DNA of 64,000 nucleotides from Pontederia crassipes (lineage: Eukaryota; Streptophyta; Magnoliopsida; Commelinales; Pontederiaceae). This document shows positions 47,120 to 58,490 of the stretch, piece after piece. Positions within the stretch are counted from its first letter, which is position 1. Each line of letters starts with the position of its first letter. The position numbers were made by a program, and so were the translations under genes. Under the pieces are notes generated by a model. It was not told the origin of the DNA. It searched no databases and saw only the letters and a list, made by a program, of their open reading frames with translations. Where the stretch lies: the NCBI GenBank assembly GCA_030549335.1, contig CM060194.1, forward strand, positions 39,573,171 to 39,637,170, given 5' to 3'.

Positions 47120-47575
47120 ATAGATGTGGGCGCATCCAGTGGGCAACTCCATCACCCAATCAGCGTCGCATAGGATCCCCGCCAAGATCTCGCACAGGGC
47201 ACACGCTTCGGATGGCGGCGGGATCCCGACTCGCCCACCTGTAACTCTCTCCTTCTCTCTCCCCGGATGCCGTGTCTCCTCCGCCGCAGCAAACGAGGTG
47301 GGGCGCACCAGGACACGTACCGAGCTCGCGCCTTAGTCGGAGGGCGAGACGATTCGACGAGCCACGCAGCCGTTTGCCGGCCGACATCGACGTGGCCTGC
47401 GGACGGACGGGGCCACGACATCCGCTGAGGTGTTCATCTCGTGGACCCCAGCGAGAAGCACGTATCGCCCATTGGATCGGCATCCGACGGTGCATCGCTC
47501 GAGATGATCCGTTGGCGGTTCGGCTCTGGTGGCGAGCTACGAATGGCGGCTCTGAGGAGGCAGCGCTCTATAAAT
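47120..47575 (+). promoter_or_regulatory. CpG-rich promoter-like region with TATA box
   Basis: A sharp GC-rich island between AT-rich flanks, with CCAATCAGCG at about 47155 and a TATA box TATAAAT at 47569-47575. The island has no transposon similarity that I recognise and looks like a monocot host promoter reading to the right. Confidence 0.5.
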
Positions 47576-47599
47576 GGAAGTCTATAGCAGAATCAAATG

Positions 47600-48200
47600 C
47601 TCCCCCTCTCTGTTCAGCTCTGCTGCAACATACAACACCTTCCATGACGGGCTGGCTGCAACTTATAGCAATGCTTCTTTTGGGGGCAGGAGGAGGAAGA
47701 AGAGAAAGAAGAAGAAGAGGAGGAGGAGGTTGCAGAGTGGAGTTGTAGCGGAGCAGTTCGTGGCGCACACGCTATGGGGGCACGTCGAGGCGCACACAGT
47801 TTGAAGGCACGGGGGGATGCACAGGCGCGGCGTCCGCGCAGGGGTATCTCGTATGGTTTGGTTGTGTTCTGTTTTCGCCTCTCCCCATCCTTCGAACTTG
47901 TAGTTGTTGCTCTGTTTTGCCTTTAACAGTGCGATTGGGATGAGATTATTAATTATGAGAGGTTTTTGTTTTCCTTTTTTTTTCTTTTTTGGGTTTGGAA
48001 AGAGATATGTGTGGGCTGATTTTGCTTTGTGTTTTTTTTTTCTCTCTCTCTCTCTTTACTCGACGTACGTCGAAGTGGTGGCTTGAATTTTAATGTTTTT
48101 TTCCCTTGTAGCAACGTGATTGTACAAAGGCTTTTTTGTTTTTGTATTACTGAAATGTAAATGGTAGAAGACTATCAAATAGGGGAAATGGCTAAAATGA
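47600..48200 (+). other. Candidate short transcription unit, no assigned product
   Basis: Starts about 30 bases after the TATA box. The first ATG after that point (47644) opens a 34-codon frame, MTGWLQLIAMLLLGAGGG followed by an Arg/Gly-rich end, stopping at 47748. Downstream DNA becomes T-rich like a plant 3' UTR. An alternative 76-codon frame starts at 47574, inside the TATA box, so it is unlikely. It could encode a small peptide or a non-coding RNA. I recognise neither. Confidence 0.3.
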
Positions 48201-48677
48201 ATGAAATTGTTACTGATTCATGTAACACCTTTTAGTTCTGTAGGTAAATTTGTGGCCGGGACACGTCAGATTTGGATTCTCCTAACCTTTTGTTTTCAGA
48301 AAATTAAGATTTTCCTTTTGATGCTATAGAGAAACTTGCAAAAATATTTTTATAAGGAAAAGACTAAATTGTCTATCAAAATAAAAACAGCTTCGGCTGA
48401 ATCGTTGGCTAAGTGAATATGACTAGCCCTAATTTATTTTTTTAGAGAAACTAAATATAATCTCACGGGTTTACAAAGCGCAATTTCTCCGCACGATGTC
48501 ATGCAGCATCACATCCGCTCATCATGATGGTAGCACATTAACCTCTCGTCTCTCTCTCCCTTCCTCCCTCTCTTGCTCGTGCACTTTGTCTCCTCTTCCT
48601 TCGGCGCAAGTGCAAAGTCCATAGCTTCCGTCGTGGCCACCGAGCACAGCGGTCAATGCCTGGCCCCTCCCTCATCG
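48201..48677. other. Intergenic stretch before the SKP1-like remnant
   Basis: No gene recognised. TC-rich runs at 48548-48590. On the minus strand this would be the decayed 3' portion of the SKP1-like gene. Confidence 0.4.
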
Positions 48678-49067
48678 TCAGTTCTTCCAAAACGTTACGA
48701 CCATCTCAAGCATGGCAGAGCGAACCTCGATGTGCAGGATAAACACCCCCGCTCCCCCAGCCCCAACGGTGGAGATATTGCCCTCGCTGTAGTAATCATC
48801 GCCCACCAAGGCCTTCATGACGGTGGACATCACGGCAAGCCTCTTATTGACATCGAACTCCTTGCCGTCGGTGGTCTTCAGGGTGAGCATCCTCCTATGC
48901 TTCTTCTTCTCCCTCTTCTCCTCCTCCTCCTCCTCCTCCTCACCTGCGGAGGTGGACATCACGGCAAGCCTCTCGTCGATGTCGAATTCCTTGCTGGTCT
49001 TCACGGTGATACATTTGAGTTTGATTTGATATATCATCATTAAGGAATCTCTTCTAACAATTAGCAA
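48678..49067 (-). pseudogene. SKP1-like N-terminal domain with internal duplication
   Basis: The 129-residue frame holds two versions of the SKP1 N-terminal strand: ITVKTSKEFDIDERLAVMST (about residues 20-39) and LTLKTTDGKEFDVNKRLAVMST (about 61-82), the second followed by VMKALVGDD. They match the SKP1 pattern of a strand, D-G-x-x-F-x-V and a helix leading to acidic residues. A Glu-rich spacer from a GAG repeat lies between. Family role: SKP1 links cullin-1 to F-box proteins in SCF ubiquitin ligases. The C-terminal F-box-binding part (usual length about 160 residues) is absent, so I call it a remnant; expression cannot be excluded. Confidence 0.45.
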
Positions 49068-52000
49068 TCATACAAAACAAAAAATCAAATAACTTTTACA
49101 CGGAAACACGGATAGGAAAATAAAAATATTGGCCAACATGCGATGAAGTGCATACTCGAAGCGTTTCTTACATTTTTCTATTAGACTCTTTAGTTTTCAA
49201 CTATTGGTGATACTGACATGAGAGAGTAATTTATTCCTTAATCTTTGTATACGTGTCGAGAGGTGGCATGACGATGTCAAAAGGGGTCACCAATGATTAG
49301 TGTCAAGCATAGCCGAGACGTTTTCTTGGAACACTATTGCTTATCTCTTGAACCAAACCAAAATGAATCCATCCGATAGAAAATGCCACTTATGGAAAGT
49401 CAGTACGGACAAAAGGTTGGTTGAGTCCCGACCTACGACTTAATTTTTTTTAATTTGATAATGGGGGTATGTCGTTATAGTTTAAATGAGTTATAAAATA
49501 ATTACTCACGATCTAAGTTAGAATTTACAAATAATAAAAAGAGATTCAATAATAATCAATAGAACATTAGATCCTCTAAGATCAATGAAGTAGTAGAATT
49601 ATGATAGCTCTGAAAAATTATAATAATTAGGATTATGAGAGATTTTATTTTACTTTATTTATCTTAGAAATAGTCATTTATTATTTTAGGTATGAATACA
49701 ATATCTTGAATATTTTTCTCAAATTAAATTATGATTTTTTTTTCATCGTGTGGATTCAACAATATCTTCAATGGATTTTCAAGAGCTCTAGTGAATTTAG
49801 AGTGACTATGGTGAATTTAAGAATGATTTTTTTTTTCTTATTAAATTAAAGCAAACAGATTGTTGATAGATATTATTGATTGTTCTCAAAGTTTTTAGTG
49901 GATTTTGGGATTGTTCGTATCTTGCCTAATTGTCATCGCTGGTCATCTGCTCATCTTCTAGAAATTCTGTATGCTCTAACTGGTGTCAAAGTAGGTTGAT
50001 CCAATTTGCAATTATCTTTTATTTTAATCTTAGAAGTAAAAAAAAGAATGAGTTTCTTGTTCGTACAATATAAATTTTACTTATAATATAAGTTAAATAA
50101 TAAGTTTGACAGTGCATTGTTCACATTTGTATAACCTTTTTCTTAGATTTAATTTCATGGGTATGCACCATCCAACTTGTTATTTAAATTTTATTTTGAT
50201 TTGTGATAAATATTAGTCTAAAAAATGAATTTGGACAAAAAGAAAACTTGAGAAAATATTGTAGCACTACCAACTTCATTATATATGATGCTTTCCATTG
50301 ATGGTAAAAACAATTCTTCTCAAATTTTAGATTACTGAAAATAAAATTATGATCAAGTGACTAACGTGATTATGTCATCATTTCCAATCAATTTATTAGT
50401 TTCCCTTTGGCATTGATTCAGCAATAGTAGTTATATTTTTAACCTGTTGGCTTTAATTTAAAGGCAGAAGTTGATAGCTTATTACCTGTTGGTATGAATT
50501 TAAAATTGAAGATTGGCTTCAATTATGACTTTTGTGACTCCTCCAGGTTAATCATTTATTTGATTTATTAGATTTGGATTCCTTGAGTTAGTCTATTACA
50601 AGACAGCACCAATGATATTCCTCTTTGGTGTCCACATACCAATTTTGAATTATTTTCATAATTTATTCAAAAAAATTGTCAGGCCACTATTCTTGTATTT
50701 TTGTGGTTAATTTTCAAAGTTAAACATTAGAATTTAATTAATTAAATCAATTTTTTTAACTGCAAAATAAAAAATATTCCTGTTTGTTTAATTTAATTCT
50801 TTTACAATTCATGTGTAAAATTAAATAATATTTAAAACATGTTCCTTTTTAGAACCATCTTACTTTCAACCAAATTTCTTTAGCAAAGAAAATTGAAAGG
50901 ATGTGTAATGCCATATAAATTTCACATATATACCACCAAGGGTTGGATGGAGTGGATGCGGCTCCACCTCGTTTAAGGAGAGGTCTCGAGTTCGAGTTCA
51001 AATGTAGAAAATCTTTGTTGGGAGCCTCACCTGAATTAGTTGGGCTTGATGGTGAATTGATCTTCAACCTATGGACACTGCGTATAATCATTAATGTCGT
51101 GCGGATTGAACCGTCAACACGACTTTCCAAACATCGAATATTGGCAACCCATTTGTAAGATGCATTCATCCTAGTAGTGCTTGCAATCATATTTGTCATA
51201 TTCATATGTTTCCATTAGTAATGTGAACTTGCTCGACTCCTTGTCATTCTTTACACCTCAGTCATGACATTTGCTTTGAGCCACGATGTGCATTGCATCT
51301 CATGGAGAAGTGCGTCCAAAACTACCATGACAATTATGCCATCTCGTCGTTGGTTGTCCTTTATATATTACCAATAATACAAATGTTTATTATGCTAAAA
51401 CTTTGTATCTCATGTTTCCCTGAGCACTATCTCGAAAAAACTTTAACATCCACAATTTATTGAATTTGAGAAACATATGAGACATGAAGGGTGATAACAC
51501 CATCATTAACAAAGTGGGCAATAATGCCCACCTCGAGGGATTGTGGCATTACTCCTCAATAAGATTTGTTTTGTCACATTTTTTCAATTTCTAACAAAAT
51601 TATACTAAAAAAAACTTAAACATTATATTTGGTTGATGCAAGATGAAAATGAACTTTTTTTCTTAATGACACAAAAATGAGACCATCAATCAGCAAACAA
51701 AATGAAGCTTAAAGCAATACTCATTCTAGTTATCATGGTAACATCGTTTGACCAATGGGCAGAGTTTGCAAGCACTTCATGTATCACAAATTCTCCTTTG
51801 CGCAATAAACAATCCTCTTTGTAGATTGTAAATTGCTCATACATAAATGGCCTTTAAATAATATCCTTATATCAACCTAAAAGGTTTTCACGTTCCAATC
51901 CTCATAAGTATGAGTCATTAGTTTTCGAAGAGAAATATGGAAACCATCTAAATGTGTAGTAGTGTGAATCCTCCTTTCGTGTAGTAATAATTGTTTAATT

Positions 52001-52290
52001 TATTATTTTAGATTGTATACCCAACAATTACTTTATCATGATGTGACTGTGTAGACAATGTTTATGAAATTTTGAATACAATCATCTTTTATATTTAACT
52101 CTCTTGTGTAAATGCCCTAAAATTCTATCTCACCACATGACAAAACCCCCTCTCGGTGTGCTTCTTGACCCTTTCATTAACTCAGTTGGTCAATAAAGGT
52201 GACATATAAGCGAAAAACTTTGAAGTTAAATATTACAACAATTAATTATGAAATGTGGAGGCTATGATGATAATTTAAAAAGAGAGTACA
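49068..52290. other. AT-rich intergenic DNA
   Basis: No coding region with a recognisable product. The only structured item is the possible SINE at 50941-51140. The segment 51200-52280 is more balanced in composition and may be an old repeat. Confidence 0.45.
50941..51140 (+). mobile_element. Possible tRNA-derived SINE
   Basis: A body starting GGTTGGATGGAGTGGATGCG with AGGTCTCGAGTTCGAGTTC about 40 bases later resembles RNA polymerase III A and B boxes at roughly the right spacing; the B-box core GTTCGAGT is good, the A box weak. No clear poly(A) tail or flanking duplication was found. Confidence 0.35.
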
Positions 52291-52299
52291 TCACATCAT

Positions 52300-53450
52300 T
52301 CAACATCAACATTAGGCACATAAAAGTCCGTGCCATAATACATAACATATATAGTTGCACATACAACTCGATGATATAAAGAAAACTAGATGTGATTCTC
52401 GGTCAACAATGTGCACATGCCATCTGAGCTAAAGTTGTCGTGCATACATCAATTATGACGCATAAGATAATCAAGTACATGCAGGGATCAACATAAGAGA
52501 GAGAGCTCAACCGTTAGCATAAAGCTAATTGTGAATTCAAAATAGATCATAAGGACAATCCATAAGAATAATTATGAAGAAAACACATGAAATTGACATA
52601 AAGTAAATTATAGAGATCATCGTGGGAAACAATAGAAAGTTAAATTGATTTCTTATTCATCTTTATTTCATGCCATTTTTCATTTAGAAAAGCATCATTG
52701 TTCCATTTCATTACATATCATTTTATGTTCATAAGAACATAGTCATTCCATTCATTTTTAGCCATTTATTTCATTTTACCTTATTCACAGCTCTTCACTT
52801 TTCAAGGAATACCATTGCAAACACACAAATATGTAATTATCTAAACCATAGTGGGGGATTAGTGTCATGGTAGGTGCCCCATAAGGAGATAATAACCTCA
52901 CACAAGGATGATAAACATCCAGATATAGTAGAAGGAGGGCCTCACATAAGATTGTCAATGAACTTCTCAAGGAAAGTACCTCACACAAAGTTATCAATGG
53001 ACTTCTCATCTAACTAGGAAATGATAACTCTCATCTTTTATCTTCATTAACTATGAACCTATGTTTTGATCACATGGACCAATCAAGGTTGTAAAGAGTC
53101 ATAGAGATCATAAGAGAGAGGATAATTAAGTGGACAAATATTAATCAAATCATGGTTATTAATCTAGATTATGTTCATTCTTTACCCATGAATTGGACAC
53201 CCGTAAGTCAATTGGTCGCTCGTTCTAGTATAGGTTCAGCGCTCATCCGTTAGTGGTTCAGATGCTTGTTTTATCTATTTCATCGGTCGTCCCATACGGG
53301 TTCGAACGTCTATTCTGATTCGTCTTCAATTGTTCAAAAGGATCGAACACCCAAAAGGTCAGTGGTCCGATATTGTACGCGTAGGACTGCGAATTTTCAA
53401 ACGTTCAAAACTCAATCGGTCATCTGATCCATAATCATTGGTCGACCAAG
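52300..53450. mobile_element. Probable remnant of a long LTR, left part
   Basis: Contains the phrase style of long plant gypsy LTRs (CATGGTAGGTGCCCCATAAGGAG, CTCACACAAGGATGATAAAC) with repeated CACACAAGG/CTCACATAAG steps at 52860-53010, then GTCGNTCG-rich text at 53210-53450 that resumes after the inserted solo LTR. Ends not identified. Confidence 0.35.
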
Positions 53451-54660
53451 TGTTGGATCTAAGTTTTAATGACATATAAAATTATATTTTGATGATACAA
53501 ACCTCAAATGATTAAAGATAAAAATGCTAAAAAAGTTTAAAAAAAAGAGATAACTTTATGCACTACACGTTGATTAAATAATTAGCGTTGATATTATTAA
53601 TTATGTTAGCTTTCCATAGACTCCAAGATCATTTAATTTGGATAACTGTGCAAAAAGTTATGCTCAAAATAGTGCAAGACGATCAACCTGTCGGTTGAAG
53701 CTATGAAGGCCGATTGAGATAGTCAGGTCGACCGATCAATGTATAAACTGCTCAAATCCATGTCAAGACTACACCGGTCGACAGACCGATCGTTGCACCG
53801 GCCGACCGATCAACTCAACGGGAGGAAATCAAAACTGTGAGACTGTACCAGTCGAGACACCGGTCGATAGTTCGGTCGATCGGACAGCTGCGGTCAGCCA
53901 GCAAATAAAGTGCAATGGTCATATAAATCGGTCGACTGATGCATAAATGCGGTCGACCAGTCCATTACTAAAATGAACAGTAACAGCTATATTTCAAGGA
54001 GAAATATGTGGAATTAATTCTAGACGATTTTTTCACATGCTAGAGTCTATAAAAGGAGTGTCAAAGCCAGAAGCAAAAAAATCCATCCAAGCATTGAAGC
54101 AAAACTTTAAGAAATCAAAAGAATATAATTTCTCTTGAAGTTATCATTTAGAGTTTTCTTTCTTTCTCTCTTCCATGCTTGTGAGCTTAGCTTTGTAAAA
54201 GAGAGAAACATTTTATTCAGAAAAAATTAGAAAGAGCTCCTGTGTAAAAGATATTCTAAATCTTATCTCTTGAGCGAGAGAAAAAAATTAGCTTCCTAGA
54301 AGAAGAGGTTTCCTTGCCTCTCGAAGCGGAAAAAAGGTGGTTGATGTAAAGGGCTTTCTTCCTTGCCCTATTTGGAACAAAGGAAGGGATTAGTGGAATC
54401 TCTGACGGTCTCGAGGTCGAGAAGTCGGAGCGAGGACGTAGGCCAAGGTGTGGCCAAACTTTGTCAACAATCACCGTGTCTTTGCATTTGATTTTCTCTC
54501 TCTCCTCATTCATATTATGTTTATAATCTGAATTGTTTTATTTGCAAAGGTTTTAAGAATTAGTTTTGTGCTTCCGCGATGATCTTTGTAAAATCGATAT
54601 TTTTAATTTAACACCAATTCACCCCCCCCCCCCCCTCTTGGTGTCCTTTGGAATCTTACA
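53451..54660 (+). mobile_element. Solo LTR of a SIRE/Maximus-like copia element (1,210 bp)
   Basis: Begins TGTTGGATCTAAGTTTTAATGA and ends AATTCAC, a run of 14 C, TCTTGGTGTCCTTTGGAATC and TTACA, the characteristic ends of SIRE/Maximus LTRs. The 5-bp duplication CCAAG lies at 53446-53450 and 54661-54665. No interior domain remains, so it is a solo LTR. It carries several GGTCGACCGAT-like motifs and a TATA-like TCTATAAAAGGAG at about 54050. Confidence 0.88.
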
Positions 54661-54665
54661 CCAAG

Positions 54666-55040
54666 ATGGTTTCCTAATCGACTGTTGAATCATGTTCATA
54701 CCTCGACTTCCATATTGGGCGCCCGATCAGTGGATCGTCCGATCTAGTAGTTGTTAATCTCGACATTCCAAATCGGATGCCTGATCCATGGATTGATTGT
54801 CCAATCTGGTAGTCATTAGTCTCTGACATTTAATATCGGGCGGTCATTAGTCTCTGACATTTAATATCGGGCGCCCGATCCATAAATTGGTTGTCCGATC
54901 TGGTAGTTGCTATCTTCTGCCGAGAAGAATCGGATGCCGGATCCATGAGTCGATCGTCCATTTTAGGTCGATGAATCGCAAATTATTGTAAAATCCTTAA
55001 GTTTTCATCTAGGTTTTCGCACAAAACATAACAAACATAT
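54666..55040. mobile_element. Probable remnant of a long LTR, right part
   Basis: Continues the sequence left of the solo LTR, with repeated ATCGGGCGCCCGATCCA-type phrases at 54715, 54835 and 54900. A perfect 31-bp tandem pair lies at 54812-54873. Similar text recurs at 56630-56700. Confidence 0.35.
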
Positions 55041-56740
55041 TCCTAACAAGTAACATGATTTAGAGGATCATTCTAATATGTTCATGACTAAATTTATCAA
55101 ATTCTTCTTCAAGTACAAATCTCATTTTTCATGTACTATAAGCAACATTATAAAATATCATTCTAATCACCTTAATCAAATTTTACCAATTGATTATATT
55201 CCAAATCGACAATAATCCTAAAACTAGTTTAATAAGAATGCCATTATAGATCTATATCATCTCAACGTTATGGCATTTGAAATAGCAAAAAACCTTCAAA
55301 ACAAGTGGTTTACAATCGCATACATTCAGATAATCTAGCAGAAAACTATGACATGATTTCTACCCTTTCTAGCATAAATACTAGTCACAAAATAGCCCTT
55401 AAAAAGTGCAAAATCCTTCTAGAAAATCCCCATGCCCATATCTCGAATAACATACCTTTTTGGATGTTGCTCGATTCCTTGCTTCGTGTACCTGTGTTTA
55501 GGTCCTTCCCCTCTGTCTTCCTATGTCCTCCATGAATTCAGCACCTATGAATGCCCCTTCAAGATTTTTGACTGAGCCAACTGAAGTTAGATCACAACCA
55601 AGATTGTCAAGTTCGAGTTTCTACCTAAGTTCATTTTAGCGGGAGGTGTGAAATCGCATCGCAAACCTTCATAGAGTTTAGTTACAAAATTAATTTAATA
55701 ATTATTATTTTCTAATTGCAATTTTTTTAATAAATGTATAAAAATTATATAACATGAACAATTAATGACTAAAAAATTTAAGCAATCTATTTTTATATTG
55801 TCAAGATTAAAAAATATATGCAAATTTAATTGAAATATCATAAATTCATATTAATAAATTTATATGTAATTAGAAAATGAATTAAAAATTAATATAGTCT
55901 AAATTTTTTATCAAAAGTAGTATTATTTTTTTATCATATTACCATAATCACTATACCTTATTTTCATCATATGATTTAGTTTTTATTTAAATATTATGGT
56001 CCAAGGAATAAAATTTTAAACAATATTCATCATAATCACTTATATTATATATATGTGTATCCATTTTCTCTATCTTAATTCTAATTTATTATAATATTTA
56101 GATCAATTATGTATGAGTAGAATAGAGTGAAAAATAACCAATGTAAAAAAAATGTCACTGACAAATTTTGAACTCGCAACCTCAAAATATGCAGTGATGT
56201 CACCTACCAATTGAGAAGGCATCCTACATGTGATAAATGATGACTCTACTACTTAATCAGATGAATTAATGTATTCATCCATTTTTACTAAATTAAAACG
56301 CATATAAGTTCAAGTTTACCCCACTTTACGATTTTAACATGATGACTCATTTTTTTACCTTAGAAATATAAATTCATCAATTTTTAAGTAATAAAAATAG
56401 ATTTTAACAACCTTGGGCGCAATAATGGAGAACTCAGATGATAAAGAAAAGAAAGAAAAATGAGATAACAGAGCATCAATATGGGGTCCTTATGAGTTTC
56501 ATTCTTATAATTCCTCGTATCGTGAGTGGAGTTACATTATCCCCTTCCATTATGGTTGAGAGAAAATCAAATCAAAACTTATTCTTTTGATCTTGTGCCC
56601 TTTGTACTTCCGGACGTTCGAATGAGTTTTGACCGATCGATGGAGCGTCAGTCGGACTGTCAATTGTCGTGATATCGGGCACCCGTTTTGTGAATTAGGT
56701 GTCCAATATCTGACTTCAAAATATATAAAATTTTATTTTT
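55041..56740. other. AT-rich intergenic DNA
   Basis: No gene recognised. On the minus strand at 56235-56155 there is a short tRNA-like stretch (TTCTCAATTGGTAGGTGAC and GGTTGCGAGTTCAAA) that could be a SINE head. A GC-richer stretch at 56620-56700 resembles the LTR remnant at 54.7 kb. Confidence 0.4.
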
Positions 56741-56744
56741 TTTA

Positions 56745-57310
56745 TGAAATTTTTTTGTTGTTACTCCAAAAAATAGTTGCACCATGTAACATGAATAAGT
56801 GACCTAATGTAAAGTTTCAATCAACAATATCTCCATCGAAATCTACATCCGAATAACCTATAACCCTAAGTGTATCATCTTGATATATCAATTCCAATTG
56901 TGTAGTGCCATTTAAATAACACATAATTATTTTTATGACTTTTCAACATGTCATTTTGGGATTACTTAAAATTTGCTACTAGGTTGATTGAATAAGTCAA
57001 ATCAATTTTGTACACAATATTATGTACATAAAGCTTCCCACAATTTGTGCATATGAGATCTTTAAAAAGAATTCCTAGATTAAAACATTGACTAGTGTTG
57101 AATCTTTTCCCGATGACAAGAGGCGTTGGTGATGGATCATAGTTCCGCACTCAACATTTTTTTCAATATCTTGTTTAGATATGGATTCTTCATTTGATCT
57201 TAATGTTCTAGAAATTCTATTTCTAGTCATTTGAACTTCACATAAATGTGAAACTTTCTCCAAGTTCTTCATTTTAAATTCTTTGCTCAACTTTCTTTAA
57301 AAAGTTTATT
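56745..57310 (-). pseudogene. Copia pol remnant: end of RT and RNase H
   Basis: The minus strand reads LSKEFKMKNLEKVSHLCEVQ (end of copia RT), then SYAQIVGSFMYIILCTKL, CYLNGTTQLELIY and IGYSDVDFDGDI, the conserved RNase H stretch of Tork-type copia elements. Multiple stops and small indels make it inactive. It is the downstream half of the pol whose integrase and RT lie at 62.2-63.5 kb. Confidence 0.7.
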
Positions 57311-57339
57311 GATCATATATTGCATTAAATTTGTAACAA

Positions 57340-58477
57340 ATAATTTTGTTGGCAAGTGCACTAGTCTATAAAGTGATAAGCTGTAGAATAGAGTTGTCAA
57401 TCCTAGGAATAACTAGTTAAATTTAATCTATCCCAATCTAGTATGAGAAATAATAATTTTTCGATGTTCTAAGTAGAAAATAAAAGTTAAAATAATTAAA
57501 TAATAGAAAATAAATAGGTGGTTTCAACCTTGGGATTGAGGGAGATTAAGATCATTTTGCATGCAAAATAATGATATTTTAGTTATAAATAATAAGAAAC
57601 AATTTTTATTTAAAGACGAATTAAGAGTACTTAAGGTAGTGACCTCTCAACTAAGTAAAGTAAACTATCTCAATTCTCGTTAAACTTAAGATCGCAAACA
57701 TTGAGTCAATCTCCAATATAATAAAATATTAAGATGTATTAATATATAAATCCTAAACTACCAGTCATCCATAATATTGAAAATAATAGTAGATCGCATA
57801 AAATTTGGTAGAAACGATGAGTTACCGAATACTTGTCATGCATACTTAAATTTAAAAGTAAAAAATAATTTCTTAGATCACTATTAAATACTAAAATTAA
57901 CTACCCCTCTTGCAAGTTTATAATCTAATATCAGAAAGTAAAGAACTCTTCAAAAGGCAATGAACTCATCATGTATCATCAAAAGAAATCAAAAGTATAA
58001 TTAACTCAACTAAACAAAGTGTTGAAATAGTTTTTGTTTAAGAAGAATATAAAAATCTCTAATACACAGAAGATTAATAATATAATAAAAATAGAACTTG
58101 TAGCCTTCGAAAATTATGGACCGTTACACAGAGTTATTGCACGGTCTTCTCCTTCGAGAGACCCTTCAAGTGTTAAAATCCTAGTCATATTGCACGACTC
58201 TCAAGTCTCAAGCACATTGCTCTATACCTCATCTATTTATATTCCCCAAATGTCTCGAGAGTTTTTTGTAAAAGTTTCAAAGTCTTTTCATGTTAATGTA
58301 ATGAAATTTCTTGTGTCAATTAATTTTTGAATTTTAGCTTGATCAAACGTCGTGATTTCTTCCATCAAATATTTCCAAATAATCCATGGGACTTATGATA
58401 AGATTTAGAGTCATTGTGCAATTGAAATTCTTTTTAAAATGTTTCAAAATCTCAAAATTAGGATTCGTCACGACCCA
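57340..58477 (-). mobile_element. Dispersed repeat, copy 1 (LTR-like)
   Basis: Starts TTGGCAAGTGCACTAGTC and shares with copy 2 (59925 onwards) the start, the phrase AAGATGYATTAATATAWAAAT and a TATTTATA promoter-like block. It interrupts the copia pol together with copy 2 and the foldback. Lineage not established. Confidence 0.45.
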
Positions 58478-58490
58478 CAAATAGTTGGGA

